A stretch of DNA of 64,000 nt, taken from positions 4,898,001 through 4,962,000 of the forward strand of contig NC_015572.1 in NCBI RefSeq assembly GCF_000214665.1, written 5' to 3'. The translations under genes and the position numbers were made by a program. Below the pieces are notes generated by a model that searched no databases, had not been told where the DNA came from, and saw nothing but the letters and a program-made list of their open reading frames with translations. Source of the stretch: Methylomonas methanica MC09 (GTDB lineage: Bacteria > Pseudomonadota > Gammaproteobacteria > Methylococcales > Methylomonadaceae). Below, piece by piece: positions 25,725-35,609 of this stretch; the stretch's first letter is position 1; each line of letters begins with the position of its first letter.

Positions 25725-26672
25725 TTAACTCAATAAATCATAAATTTTCTCATATTCATCTGCTTGGATTTCCGTGAGTATCCGTTTGAGGTCTACGTCA
25801 AACGATAGTTGTGTTTCTCGGCCATCGCTCGTATCGTCATGCTTAACGAAACTGGGCTTATAACATTTAATTAATTCACTAAGACCATTATCATCAGTTA
25901 TGAAGTCAGAGCGTAAAAACCTCCTCCCGTTGCGTCCAAGGCACTCAATTTGCAATTTAATTGCAGAAAATCTTGAGATCGCCATGATGTCAGCCAAAGT
26001 GTTTTCTGCCTCAAATTTATCTGGATCGGCTTTGAATTTCATCAGATTCTTTGCGGCGGAATTTCCATAGAGACAGGCCAGCATTGTTATGACTACCGGA
26101 TGCTGCTTGCTTATCTCCAAAGATTCGGCTTCATTTACTATTTTATTTGCCTTCTCCAGTCTGAGACTCTGCGACGTTGAGTCTTTAAGTGCAAATCGAC
26201 CATTTGCGGCTTCAAGAAGCTCCAAATAATTTGGCCGCTTGACTTCAATGGCACTCCCTCTTAATTCTCGAAGAAAAGAAATGATAAATTCATCTGGCTC
26301 ATAAACGCTGGCATTTTTGAAAAAAGCCCTTAATGCAAAAAGATCACTGATTAGCTGCTTCTCCAATTCGGCGTCAGTGATTTTTTCACGCGAATCGCTG
26401 ACTTTTTCCATCAGTGCACAAAGGTATGAGAAGCAATTTTGAGGTTTATCCAGCTCACGAAGATGGGAAACTAACTTTAACTTCCGAGGATTAGTTTCGA
26501 GAGCATTATCAGTAAGCTTTGTTGCGCCTACCACACAAATGTCCAAAAAATATAAAGTAGGAATGCTGGCAGACCACTCTGCTAGGGCGGAGCATTGTTC
26601 ACGAGTAAGGCTCAATTGTAGCATTATCTGCTGCCCGCGATGGAATTCTTGAGTAGTGCTTTGTTTTTCCAT
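25725..26672 (-). CDS. Uncharacterised, mostly helical protein, possible PIN-like fold
   Basis: 315 residues from an ATG with AGGTG 6 nt upstream. After a short N-terminus comes LPTLYFLDICVVGATKL-like sequence (residues 34-50), where the hydrophobic-strand-Asp pattern resembles the first strand of PIN nucleases. Further acidic positions lie in KITDAELEKQ and ENTLADIMAISRF. The rest is helical without transmembrane segments. The PIN idea is weak and based on one motif. It is a stand-alone gene in the transposon cargo, 76 bp upstream of the split gene, in a region where defence genes cluster. Confidence 0.6.
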   Translation of the reverse strand: MEKQSTTQEFHRGQQIMLQLSLTREQCSALAEWSASIPTLYFLDICVVGATKLTDNALETNPRKLKLVSHLRELDKPQNCFSYLCALMEKVSDSREKITDAELEKQLISDLFALRAFFKNASVYEPDEFIISFLRELRGSAIEVKRPNYLELLEAANGRFALKDSTSQSLRLEKANKIVNEAESLEISKQHPVVITMLACLYGNSAAKNLMKFKADPDKFEAENTLADIMAISRFSAIKLQIECLGRNGRRFLRSDFITDDNGLSELIKCYKPSFVKHDDTSDGRETQLSFDVDLKRILTEIQADEYEKIYDLLS

Positions 26673-27084
26673 GATTCACCTATCATTTTTCATTTTGCCC
26701 TACTGCAAACCTGGACCTCCGCTAACAAGCTATTAAGCTGTTAACAGCAATCTACCTGAGAAGGAACGCTGTCCTGCTAATTTATTGATTGGCATATGAC
26801 TTTTCCTTCTGTATATCATCGGCGTTAGGCTGGTCATGACTGTTGACCAGCCGATTGCAGTCATTGAATCAAATTAGACGATAGACTGCAACGGATCGAT
26901 AGCTCCAAGTTCAAGTGCGCCAAAAGCCGACATCAATGTACTAAAACCTAATTCCGAACTAAGGACATCGTTTAGTTAAACATGGCATTAAATGGGGCAG
27001 CCAGCAAACGTATACATCAGTTGCAAATATCTGAATTGTGGACATAATTGGAATATGATGATTGGCAAGCTGCATCGCATGCCT
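26673..27084. other. Intergenic region with a possible gene remnant
   Basis: No complete gene is seen. On the minus strand near 26,875-26,975 a short frame reads LNDVLSSELGFSTLMSAFG, then ALELGAIDPLQSIV and a stop. It looks protein-like but has no start and no partner. It may be the tail of a deleted gene. The rest shows nothing. Confidence 0.35.
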
Positions 27085-27324
27085 TCAAATATCCTCTCCA
27101 AACCGAAACAACTCATCTGGCGTAACCGATAACGCTTCAGCCAAGCGGCAGATATTCAGTAACGCAATATTTCTTTTTCCACGCTCTACGCCACCCAAAT
27201 AACTGCGAGCAACGCCGCTCTCCAATGACAAGCGCTCTTGAGACCAGCCGCGCTGTTTGCGCAGCTGAATAAGGCGCTCGCCAAATAATATTCGCGGATC
27301 GGTGTTTGATGGGCCAGTAGACAT
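27085..27324 (-). CDS. Xre-family helix-turn-helix regulator
   Basis: 79 residues consisting almost entirely of one HTH_3/Cro-C1 domain: FGERLIQLRKQRGWSQERLSLESGVARSYLGGVERGKRN then LLNICRLAEALSVTPDELF. It is small and has no effector domain, like regulators of restriction-modification or toxin loci. It is transcribed divergently from the zinc-ribbon protein gene, with about 100 bp between the starts. It most likely controls that shared promoter region (inference). Confidence 0.88.
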   Translation of the reverse strand: MSTGPSNTDPRILFGERLIQLRKQRGWSQERLSLESGVARSYLGGVERGKRNIALLNICRLAEALSVTPDELFRFGEDI

Positions 27325-27425
27325 GATCGCATGCTACTGAGCTGAATATTATGAGGCCACGCTCTATGAGTGACAATTATCACTTATCGTCTTACCATTG
27401 GTGAATTTAGTTTGTTGAGTTCGTT

Positions 27426-28559
27426 ATGCAGGAAATTCCACCACATCGAAAACTTGCCCACCTTTCCCCTGGAGAGCTTGGCGAGCTTATCGATCAGTAC
27501 TACGCCCAAAAGCCAATCACCGAACTGATTAAGCGATTCAATATCGATTGCTTACCCAGCCAACTCTATAAGCTACTACCACCGGAAATCAGCCCGGTTT
27601 CCTGCCCAAACTGCGGCGGACTCATGATTTCCGAACGACGGGCACGAAGTACCAATAATTCATTGCGGAAGCCCACCTTTTATTGCCAGCACTGTAGTCA
27701 TTCTGAATATGGCGGCTGTCGTTGTACATATTGCCGAGATAGAAATCGGCAAAAGATAGATAAATCTCCACGAAATCCCATAAAAGCTAACAATTTAACA
27801 TTGGAGCAAACTGTTGCCTTGTTGTCGCTCGTAAACTGCTATCCGAATAGAGACATCAGAAGTCGTTTTCTACTGAGCCCAGCCAAGGCGCTCAAAACGC
27901 CATTCGCACCCTCCGGAGATTATGGTGTTGATTTAATCGTGCGCCTCGTCGATGCAGATTTACTCAAGCAAAATGCGCTGTCGTTCTCTTCACGTAACTT
28001 TAGCCTCCGTAATGGCACACTTCTGACTGATCATCTTAGCCAAGTTAGCCTATCAAACACCGTCACCCCAGATTTACTGGAAAATCTCGAATCTCTAATT
28101 TCCCAGCGCGATTGGCCAATGCATTGGTTCGAAGACGTTGTAGATGTAGCAATGAATTTAGCAATAGCCGAGTGCAAAGAATTCTACGAACTTTGTACTG
28201 TCGAACGCGATTTTCCACCAATTGAAGACAGATTTATTGAATCAATGATCTTGAATATATTGGAAGATTTTTCGCCAGGGCAATGCATGCGCATTATTCT
28301 GTCCGGCGCACAATACGCTTCCGACTTTCTGGTCAAACGTTCAGCAACGCCTAAAATGGCGGCCAACTACATGCTTGAAGCTTGCCAGCGCTTCGTCGAC
28401 AAAGCTCGTAAAGAAAACTGGGAATTACAATCGCTACGTCGCAATATCAATTGCCCTCGAAGTATGGTCAGTATCCTACTGTACGACTATATTTTGCAGC
28501 TCAACGACCAAGAACTCCGCATCCCGATTGCATTATTACATTTGCCGCAGAATTCCTGA
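27426..28559 (+). CDS. Uncharacterised zinc-ribbon protein beside the Xre regulator
   Basis: 377 residues, no family recognised. The N-terminal 55 residues look like a DNA-binding helical segment (LGELIDQYYAQKPITELIKRF, LPSQLYKLLPP). Cysteine pairs follow: SCPNCGGLM at about 60, FYCQHCSHSEYGGCRCTYC at about 88-102, enough for two zinc ribbons. The last 230 residues are helical. It has a clean ATG just after the divergent Xre gene. The pairing suggests a regulated effector, perhaps defensive, but nothing in the sequence gives an enzymatic activity. Confidence 0.72.
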   Translation: MQEIPPHRKLAHLSPGELGELIDQYYAQKPITELIKRFNIDCLPSQLYKLLPPEISPVSCPNCGGLMISERRARSTNNSLRKPTFYCQHCSHSEYGGCRCTYCRDRNRQKIDKSPRNPIKANNLTLEQTVALLSLVNCYPNRDIRSRFLLSPAKALKTPFAPSGDYGVDLIVRLVDADLLKQNALSFSSRNFSLRNGTLLTDHLSQVSLSNTVTPDLLENLESLISQRDWPMHWFEDVVDVAMNLAIAECKEFYELCTVERDFPPIEDRFIESMILNILEDFSPGQCMRIILSGAQYASDFLVKRSATPKMAANYMLEACQRFVDKARKENWELQSLRRNINCPRSMVSILLYDYILQLNDQELRIPIALLHLPQNS

Positions 28560-28655
28560 AAATAACCACGCGCTAAAAAATAGTTGGTCCATGATGTTGA
28601 AGAATAATCATACCTTTCCAACAGCTTACGAAATTGGAACCGAGATGGTAACCTA

Positions 28656-29396
28656 CTAACCAAAATTAATCCGTTCAAAATATTTATTCAGATCAATCCT
28701 GATCGGCATGAAATAAACGTTCCAGCCATTGGCTGCCGCTGACGCGATCACGTTGTTGGCAAAATCGACGTTCCAGTCGTAATCAGGTCTGAAGCTTTTT
28801 GGAAATTTAACCTTGTTTTTGACTTCCCAATAGTGCATGGACGCCATCGTTGTAATAGGACTAATGCCAATGTAAGTTTCCAGACCTTCCATGTGCTCGG
28901 CGTAAATTTCAATTAACCGATGATCATAGAAAGGTTGAGAGAAAAAGCCAGTGGCGCCGGCATCAGCCTTACGTTGGGTATAGTCGCATTCATCTTGCAG
29001 GCCTTGGCGGTGCGGATCGAAGCCTGCATAAATATTTAACTGTGGGAAGCGCTGACGTACCGCACGGATTAGGTCGACTACGTCGGTATTATAATAAGCA
29101 CGCTTTAAACCCTCCGGTGGATCGCCAGTCACCAGCAACACGCTGTCTAGTTCGTATTGTTCTATGATCCGATAAAGCTCACCGCTTTCGATCTTAAAAT
29201 CGATCGCCCTAAAATGCGGGACAAACCGATATTTACTACGGTCGATACGCGACGCTAGTTCCCAGCTTCGAGTGTCAAAGCGCTGGATATCAGGGATATT
29301 GATGAAGCTGATGCCTTTATCCAGCGCTTGAACAAAGGCGTATTGCTGCTCAAAAGCCTCCAGGCTTCTGGGTACAATTTCGAAGGAAATATTCAT
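28656..29396 (-). CDS. MetF-like methylenetetrahydrofolate reductase family protein (cargo copy)
   Basis: 246 residues, intact, beginning MNISFEIVPRSLEAFEQQ. Motifs of the MTHFR barrel are SVLLVTGDPPEGLKRAYY, LNIYAGFDPHRQGLQDE, GATGFFSQPFYDHR and YIGISPITTMASMHYWEV. It is shorter than E. coli MetF (296). My hand alignment to the truncated chromosomal copy at 18430-19158 finds about 37 differences in 242 residues (about 85% identity). It is therefore a diverged orthologue, not a recent duplicate. Located in the cargo between the zinc-ribbon gene and tnsE, it would replace the gene destroyed by the transposon's own insertion. Confidence 0.88.
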   Translation of the reverse strand: MNISFEIVPRSLEAFEQQYAFVQALDKGISFINIPDIQRFDTRSWELASRIDRSKYRFVPHFRAIDFKIESGELYRIIEQYELDSVLLVTGDPPEGLKRAYYNTDVVDLIRAVRQRFPQLNIYAGFDPHRQGLQDECDYTQRKADAGATGFFSQPFYDHRLIEIYAEHMEGLETYIGISPITTMASMHYWEVKNKVKFPKSFRPDYDWNVDFANNVIASAAANGWNVYFMPIRIDLNKYFERINFG

Positions 29397-30082
29397 TGAT
29401 TAATACTTGTCAGTGTTCGGCGCTTTCACGATCTGTCTAATTCCATTAAGTTAATCACTAACCGTTCATATGAGATTCTGAGACAATTGTTATAAAACGC
29501 TCGTGGTTCAAAAGTCACTAAGAACGCCTTAATTTATTGCTAATGGTCCGAATATTGGCACCATCAATTTCGCGTCATAAAACAAAGGAAAGCTACTTTT
29601 TCAGGAGGGCAGTAAAGTATCATACTGCGTAATATTTAGCATCCATGTCAGACTTTCCGTCCTCTGCGAAAGGGTCGAGTTCGAGCGACTATAATTAAAT
29701 GTAGTAAGGCGAAGGCAACCGGGGATACGCCCGGCACACATGCATAAACTGTAGAAGTTCCGACTTAACGATCTTACACTTGGTCTTGAAAAGGTTGAGG
29801 GTCACTGGTGAGATAGAAGTGTCGTCTTTTATCAACCGAGAGAGGCTGAAGATTTCAATCGCATCTATGCCTTTGCTCATCTCAAGCAATGCTTGCTTCG
29901 TTGGTTACTCGTCAGCTGGCCTACGGCAAAGCAGCTACTTCTGCCATTTTCTGAGTTAACTCGGAATGTCATTCGTTTCATCTAGGGGCTACCAAACCTA
30001 GACCCAAACATCCTAAGCCTCATCGAAAACATGGCTATAACTCTACTTGTTAGGGCTTAAGTTGAGAGGATTGATCTGCAAC
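29397..30082. other. Intergenic region between MetF-like cargo gene and tnsE
   Basis: I see no gene I can support. A 64-codon frame at 29695-29889 (minus) has no ribosome-binding site or family resemblance and is probably chance. The promoter for the MetF-like gene should lie in the part next to 29397, but no clear -35/-10 pair stands out. Confidence 0.45.
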
Positions 30083-31678
30083 TTACCGCTTCATCCAATT
30101 CACGAATCGCTGAGCCCATGGCCCAATCTCATTTGGGTCTAGCTTTCCTGAATGCTTCGATTTTGGGTGAGGAATACCCGAAAAACCTGATTCGGTAAGT
30201 TCGTGTTTGAAGAAATCCGACGGCCAGCCCAGAGACTTTCTGATAACCCCTACCTTAATTGACTCCAGATTCTCAGCCACCCAACCACTGGCACCTGTTT
30301 TTAGCATCATCGTGGATAATTTATTGGATCCATCCGAGGTGTCTATTTCCAGCAATGTGATCAATTGGCTATCGTAGATCAATTCTACAATGGCCATACA
30401 CCGCGGATTCTGGGAATCTGCTAGCCAATGTTTTTTACTTTCCCCCACCTTCGGCAATTTAACCGTCTCCTTGTTTACAACTTTACACCCATGAACCGAC
30501 TCAAGGACATCCACCATTTCCAGAAAGATATTGAACTTGTTCAGATATAAATGGGCATCGTCGGTTTGGTCATTTATGTTGTTCCAACTGCCACCTGGTA
30601 AGGTACCGGTCACTTCTTTTTCGTTTGCGCTTAGATTTTTATCGCATACTTCCTTTTCGGCATCACCTGTCTTATGGTTTACTGTTCGAGTTTTCGCGCT
30701 TATACGATTGGTAATGAACGCGTCTGCAAAGCTGATAGTTACGGTATCTGATTGAAGCTGCATCGTTGCCTTATCGGTGTCAGACAGTTCGTCATCGTCC
30801 AGATTGAATTGTTCGGGAGCTGTCCCGATGGAACCGTCGCCTCGTGTGGGTTTGCCTCCCACCGTCCTTTCGTATTTGGGGTTTACGAAATCAATCTCTC
30901 CAGAAACAGATGACGGTAGCTTGGTCAGCCCTCTGATTTCCCAAACAAAAAAACTATTGCTAGCAAAATCATGCCAACCGGAAACAGTAAGCTCAACTCC
31001 AGATAGGGAAGGCGGATTGAATTTGAAATCCCATAAATGATAGTTGCCATCGTTGGATAGGTTTTTGCCGCTGACCAGCCCAGCACTTATGCTTTCAAAA
31101 GAAGCCCGGGCTTGTGTATCAAGCAGTACCCAGCTTAAGAATCGTCTGCTGTCATCACGGTTGTAGTAACAGAGCGGGTATTCAGCCTCGGAAAGCACAT
31201 GGATCGTTGCTTTTTCACCAGATTCATCAATATAAAATTCTTCATTCAGCGAATTATGCTGTAGGCTCAACCTCGCCATAAACGGGTCGTGATAGAACAA
31301 GACTCTGGCTAATTCAAATTGAGGAATATATACCTCGGTGCCGTCAACATTGGCGACAAAACAATATTGATTGCTGTCATTCTTTTTTTGGTGATAGGCT
31401 AAACCAGGACAATCGTCTATTTTTCCAACCTTCCAGTCTTGCGCGTCGTCAACGGCGAACGACAGCAACTTGCCGGATCGAGTATAGGATTTGCTGGGGT
31501 TTAACATACGATATCTAACCAGAATTGGCGCAGCACTAAAACGAATATGGTTTCGATTGTTCCCACTTAGAAATAGATTTACGGACCATTGCTTACGATT
31601 AATCCCACAAAAAAGCGAACCCAATCCAAGAATTTTTAAATCATCGTCAAGGTGTGGATATTTGAAATCGCCTTTCAT
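30083..31678 (-). CDS. tnsE: Transposition target-selection protein TnsE
   Basis: 531 residues, nearly the length of Tn7 TnsE (538), and in the canonical last position of the tns operon, overlapping tnsD by 4 bp. In Tn7, TnsE directs insertion into conjugating plasmids and replicating lagging strands by contacting the sliding clamp and 3'-recessed DNA ends. The C-terminal part (WAQRFVNWMKR ending; GASGWVAENLESIKVGVIRKSLGWP) matches the DNA-binding half in general character. Identification rests on position, length and general composition more than a sharp motif. Confidence 0.88.
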   Translation of the reverse strand: MKGDFKYPHLDDDLKILGLGSLFCGINRKQWSVNLFLSGNNRNHIRFSAAPILVRYRMLNPSKSYTRSGKLLSFAVDDAQDWKVGKIDDCPGLAYHQKKNDSNQYCFVANVDGTEVYIPQFELARVLFYHDPFMARLSLQHNSLNEEFYIDESGEKATIHVLSEAEYPLCYYNRDDSRRFLSWVLLDTQARASFESISAGLVSGKNLSNDGNYHLWDFKFNPPSLSGVELTVSGWHDFASNSFFVWEIRGLTKLPSSVSGEIDFVNPKYERTVGGKPTRGDGSIGTAPEQFNLDDDELSDTDKATMQLQSDTVTISFADAFITNRISAKTRTVNHKTGDAEKEVCDKNLSANEKEVTGTLPGGSWNNINDQTDDAHLYLNKFNIFLEMVDVLESVHGCKVVNKETVKLPKVGESKKHWLADSQNPRCMAIVELIYDSQLITLLEIDTSDGSNKLSTMMLKTGASGWVAENLESIKVGVIRKSLGWPSDFFKHELTESGFSGIPHPKSKHSGKLDPNEIGPWAQRFVNWMKR

Positions 31679-33171
31679 TCCGTTAATAACCCGTTTAAAA
31701 AAATATTCGCTATTTCAGTCATTCGTTCATCACTTAAACCAGCCTGTCGTAGCAATGACCAACGCCTAATATCTAGACCATCCATGCGTTGTTTTACGGC
31801 TGCAACCGTCAGCCGTCTAATCTGATATTCTGCGATGGTTTCCGAGTAGTACTTCAAAATCGTTCTGCAACGCGGCAACTTATTAAGGTTCTTTTCTATC
31901 GACGCAGTATTCGGCAATTGATGCAGCAAGAAAGATCGACTTAATCTGGGAAGTGATAAATCTTCCTCTAACTCAGTAATCATCTGCATCAACTTTTTTG
32001 CTGTTTGCCTATCACGGTCATTCCAATTCACTCGCTTATTTTGATTGGGATACGGAACCCGGTTCCCGGCATTAACCTGCATTAACCAAACATAGCGTGT
32101 TCGATAGAGCCGAGCATACAATGCGGGGTGTTCCTGCCTAGCTTGTTTAGGGCTCTTTTCGCTTATTGCCGCCAACCATTGAATTTGATCTTTCGAATTA
32201 GATGGCTCAGATACTCTTATTAACTTTTTGCGTTTCGGTTCTTCGGAAGGGAATAACAATGCCCTTTGAATGGCTTGCGATATCGTAATTTGTCCCGCGG
32301 ATAAAGCATCAACAACGGTAATGTGCTCTGCAAAGCTGAATGATTTCCTATGTTTTCTGAAGATTCCTCTTAGCCACGATGTTTCTGTTATATCGGGCAT
32401 CAAATTTGACTGCTGCAACCATGAAGCTCCCCATCGACTGATGTATTTCCTGAATAGTTGCCGATGATCTATTCGTTTGCCTTCCAAACAGCCGTACTCT
32501 CCGGCAAACGCTTGGTAAAGCAGAGTCCATTGGTGATAAGTAGGTGACTTTAGAATATCGTTCTGGAGCAAGGGAATTGCCAGCGTTGTAAAGCGCCTGT
32601 CATTATCTGAAACATCAAGTTCTATGCTGCATTGCACCTCCGATATATCAACGAATGCATGCCGATGTTCTTCATTCAAACGGATATTTGATTCTTGGAG
32701 CGGACCGTGTTTTCCGCATAAACGAATCAATGGAACTTGCCAACGCCTATCCCAATAAGCTTCCCCATATTCCGCTTTCTGCTCATCCATGCAAGCTGGG
32801 CAGAGGTAAAGAGCCAATTTATGTTTTATCCGCGATGCCGCAATACCGGAGGCTAAATGTGCAGAACCGTACGATTTGCTCATCATCCATTGCTTAATAG
32901 CCCGGCCTCTTTGTTCTGGAATAAAAGGCGAATATAACGGCCAAAGTGTGTGTTCGCCTATCAGCTTCTCCGCTACCAAACCCAAGTTTTCTGGATATTG
33001 GGCCGCAATCTTTTCTATGTGCGAGGGTAGGTCCACCGTAGCGATAACCTTCCTGTCATCAAATACCGAGTCTAACAGTTGCTTTGGAGAAGTTTCTCCA
33101 TCATGAACCCCAGCCCTTGCGATCGTACTATACAACAACTCATGAGGGTAAGGTATTGGAAACCCAAGCAC
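31675..33171 (-). CDS. tnsD: attTn7 targeting protein TnsD (TniQ family)
   Basis: About 498 residues. The N-terminal TniQ domain begins LGFPIPYPHELLYSTIARAG and has the zinc finger YLCPACMDEQKAEYG...LIRLCGKHGPL (CxxC...CxxH). I place the start at the GTG at 33171, which shares a G with the tnsC stop (TAGTG) and has TAGGT upstream, rather than at the TTG at 33189. TnsD binds the 3' end of glmS and recruits TnsC. The observed insertion 25 bp past the glmS stop is exactly its expected product. Confidence 0.95.
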   Translation of the reverse strand: MLGFPIPYPHELLYSTIARAGVHDGETSPKQLLDSVFDDRKVIATVDLPSHIEKIAAQYPENLGLVAEKLIGEHTLWPLYSPFIPEQRGRAIKQWMMSKSYGSAHLASGIAASRIKHKLALYLCPACMDEQKAEYGEAYWDRRWQVPLIRLCGKHGPLQESNIRLNEEHRHAFVDISEVQCSIELDVSDNDRRFTTLAIPLLQNDILKSPTYHQWTLLYQAFAGEYGCLEGKRIDHRQLFRKYISRWGASWLQQSNLMPDITETSWLRGIFRKHRKSFSFAEHITVVDALSAGQITISQAIQRALLFPSEEPKRKKLIRVSEPSNSKDQIQWLAAISEKSPKQARQEHPALYARLYRTRYVWLMQVNAGNRVPYPNQNKRVNWNDRDRQTAKKLMQMITELEEDLSLPRLSRSFLLHQLPNTASIEKNLNKLPRCRTILKYYSETIAEYQIRRLTVAAVKQRMDGLDIRRWSLLRQAGLSDERMTEIANIFLNGLLTE

Positions 33172-34826
33172 TAAATACCTACGGCCCAATCTTCCAATTC
33201 AAACATAAGTCCCCTTTGTTGAAGAGCCTGGTATATCTCAGAACCGCCAGACTCAGAGTAAAGGTAACGCAGATCATCACTCTTTAGCGACTGCCACTCT
33301 TTCCTAGATACTTTGACCACTTTAGGTTTTTGCTGTTTTGGCGGGTTTTCCTGCTGCTCACTATACCACTCGGCCAGTAGCGGCAACATCTTTACAGCTT
33401 TCAAGTCTGGCTGCTCTTTGAAAATCCGCTTTACCAGCGGTATTAGCAATTCCGGATCATAATCATCATCCAACTGCCGCATCAAGTTAAACACTCGCAA
33501 TGCCTCCTGGTTGCCACCAAAAAGCTGCAGCTCGTCTTTTTGCTCCGAGGATAGAATAATTCCACCCAACTCCAACAATCGTTTTTCAATATCGACAATA
33601 CGAAGGTCTGAATATTTTACGATGAGCTCAGGATTTCCGGACCTTAACGCTGCCAGCATCGGATGAACCGGCTTGAGCTCCTGTTCATAAACCGATTTTA
33701 ATACGCTTACTGTAATTCTTTCCTTCTTACTGGCAATCGCCCGTAACTGAGCGAGCACGAACAACTTTACAACAATATCCAAGACCCCTTGGGATAGATC
33801 GTACCAGCAATCGCGAATCTCATCCGTCAAAGGATCATTACCATGGATAAGCCATTGATATTTCCAAAGGTCTCTTGTAAATTTTTGCCAGTTTGGATGG
33901 TCTTTCACCCCATCTTGAGTGGTTATTTTCTGGGGAATTGTTTCCCAATAAATAGAGCCGATACCGGCGCTACGACGGCCAGATTGAAGCTCCAGTTCAA
34001 AGATAGGACGAGCCTTCGGTGTGCCCACTAGGACCACGGGCACGCCAACCTGATTCACCAATTCCACAAAGAACTCCAACATTTGTTCTTTGCCGCCCGA
34101 GCGGACTTGGCTGAGTCGTTGAATTTCATCGATAACCAACACGCCAATTGCTCGGTGGGTCGCCGTTTGCCGCATCAAGGCCAACATTTTGGGAACGGAG
34201 AGTCTTTGCTTAGCATACCTCTGCTCATAGTTGGTATCTAAAATGGCGTCGACAGCGCTAAAAAAATTCAAGCAAAGGCTTTCTAGGTCTCCGTTACTAG
34301 GACATTCGATCTTTAAGTATGTCAGTTGGATAAAATTTGTGGCCTCGTGGTAAATCACTTGCGGGTAGGTTTCTAATACTCGTTCTAAGGATTTACTTTT
34401 CCCGCTACCCGAAATACCAATCAGAGACATACTGCGAGCAGTGGTTTTCTCCACTGCAAAATTGGCTGTATTGTTACCACCCGTTTTTATCAGCTCATAG
34501 CCTTGCTGAAGCCGTTTATTCAGTGTACCGTCATTAAGATTCCGGCCGACATAGCCCCGCCGAATCATCATGCCTATGCGCTCTTCTAATTGAACATGTT
34601 GCGAAAGTGGCTGGAAATAGTCGTCTAGTAACGACACCACCATGTGCATTCGGGCCTTTCCGCTGACAATGCGGTCCGATTCTTCAAACTGAGCTTTTCC
34701 TTTCAGACTAGAACCGGCCTGTTCCACGCTCAGGATTGGAGGCAGCGCTTCGATGAAAGGATTACCGTTGTACTGTCGTACTCCAGTATCTTGGTAAATG
34801 GCAAGAACAAAATGTTTTGGTAGCAT
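33171..34826 (-). CDS. tnsC: Transposition regulator ATPase TnsC
   Basis: 551 residues, matching Tn7 TnsC (555). Walker A is SLIGISGSGKSKSLERVLE at about 135, and Walker B IGVLVIDEIQRLSQ comes 80 residues later, followed by VPVVLVGTPKARPIF as sensor region. It forms the ATP-dependent filament linking the target selector (TnsD or TnsE) to the TnsAB transposase. In canonical Tn7 it follows tnsB directly. Here a 3.7-kb CBASS operon lies between them, so tnsC must use its own promoter in the 34,827-34,969 gap or depend on read-through. Confidence 0.96.
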   Translation of the reverse strand: MLPKHFVLAIYQDTGVRQYNGNPFIEALPPILSVEQAGSSLKGKAQFEESDRIVSGKARMHMVVSLLDDYFQPLSQHVQLEERIGMMIRRGYVGRNLNDGTLNKRLQQGYELIKTGGNNTANFAVEKTTARSMSLIGISGSGKSKSLERVLETYPQVIYHEATNFIQLTYLKIECPSNGDLESLCLNFFSAVDAILDTNYEQRYAKQRLSVPKMLALMRQTATHRAIGVLVIDEIQRLSQVRSGGKEQMLEFFVELVNQVGVPVVLVGTPKARPIFELELQSGRRSAGIGSIYWETIPQKITTQDGVKDHPNWQKFTRDLWKYQWLIHGNDPLTDEIRDCWYDLSQGVLDIVVKLFVLAQLRAIASKKERITVSVLKSVYEQELKPVHPMLAALRSGNPELIVKYSDLRIVDIEKRLLELGGIILSSEQKDELQLFGGNQEALRVFNLMRQLDDDYDPELLIPLVKRIFKEQPDLKAVKMLPLLAEWYSEQQENPPKQQKPKVVKVSRKEWQSLKSDDLRYLYSESGGSEIYQALQQRGLMFELEDWAVGI

Positions 34827-34969
34827 TATTTTGAATTGGCTTAAACCGAATCAAATAATTATTAAAAATGCTCTCAAACATATCATGCAATTTGCTAGAC
34901 ATAAAATTTGTCCATTACCGGTCGCTTGCGTTTTGATAAAAAAACCTCATTGACTGTTATTAGCAAACA

Positions 34970-35608
34970 CTAACTGTTAAATATATCTTTCTGACCATGA
35001 ATTACAGCATAACGCCATAAGATGATGTCAACCACAGACGCTGGCACGCTGGTTAGCATTGATATATCTCCACATAACGAATGTGCATCTGAGTAACCCC
35101 AATTTTGAGCTATCCTTGCGAGATGCCTATCGTTTTTTGCTACCTTCAAACCAAGGTTTTTAGCAAGATGCCACGAAGTTACCTGTCCAATATAAGGTAA
35201 TTCCTGTAGTACCTGAATAGGATTTTCATGCACTTTACTCTTAAAATTATAGAATCCATTTTCATGTACGATTTCTGCTGCTCTGACTATAGCATTCAAT
35301 TTTTTTTCGTTCTTGAATATCGAACGTGCGGTTAATAAGCAAACATCGCGATTATTAATAATATCTATCGCCGACTCCCAGTCACAAAAACACAGTGAAA
35401 TATAATCAAATTTTTTAGTGACAATGCTTTCTTTAAATCCTGAACACAAAATAACCCAGGCAACTTCCCGTAAAAACTCTGATTCTAAAAAATTTGCGAA
35501 TTCTCGCTCTCTCTGCCATTCAATTTCCCAACCATATCCATGCGCCTTGACCGTTTTTTCAGCCACATTAAATAATTCAAGTAACTTATTATTTACGCTA
35601 TGAAACAC
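34970..35608 (-). CDS. cap11: HhH-GPD-like protein of type IV CBASS (Cap11-like)
   Basis: About 212 residues. I choose the GTG at 35608, just after the SLATT stop, because GGAG lies 7 nt upstream; the TTG at 35635 lacks a good site. The hairpin LPYIGQVTSWHLAKNLGL (138-155) and the following KNDRHLARIA with Asp160 show an OGG-type glycosylase fold. The position of the catalytic lysine is Val (YIGQVTS), so lyase chemistry may be absent. Together with QueC-like and TGT-like genes this is the accessory set that defines type IV CBASS (Millman et al. 2020 scheme, as I recall it). Its exact job is unsettled. Confidence 0.8.
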   Translation of the reverse strand: MFHSVNNKLLELFNVAEKTVKAHGYGWEIEWQREREFANFLESEFLREVAWVILCSGFKESIVTKKFDYISLCFCDWESAIDIINNRDVCLLTARSIFKNEKKLNAIVRAAEIVHENGFYNFKSKVHENPIQVLQELPYIGQVTSWHLAKNLGLKVAKNDRHLARIAQNWGYSDAHSLCGDISMLTSVPASVVDIILWRYAVIHGQKDIFNS

Positions 35609-35609
35609 A

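Noticed and set aside
29695..29889. 64-codon ORF between the MetF-like gene and tnsE
   Set aside because: No ribosome-binding site, no family resemblance, and an average composition for chance frames.
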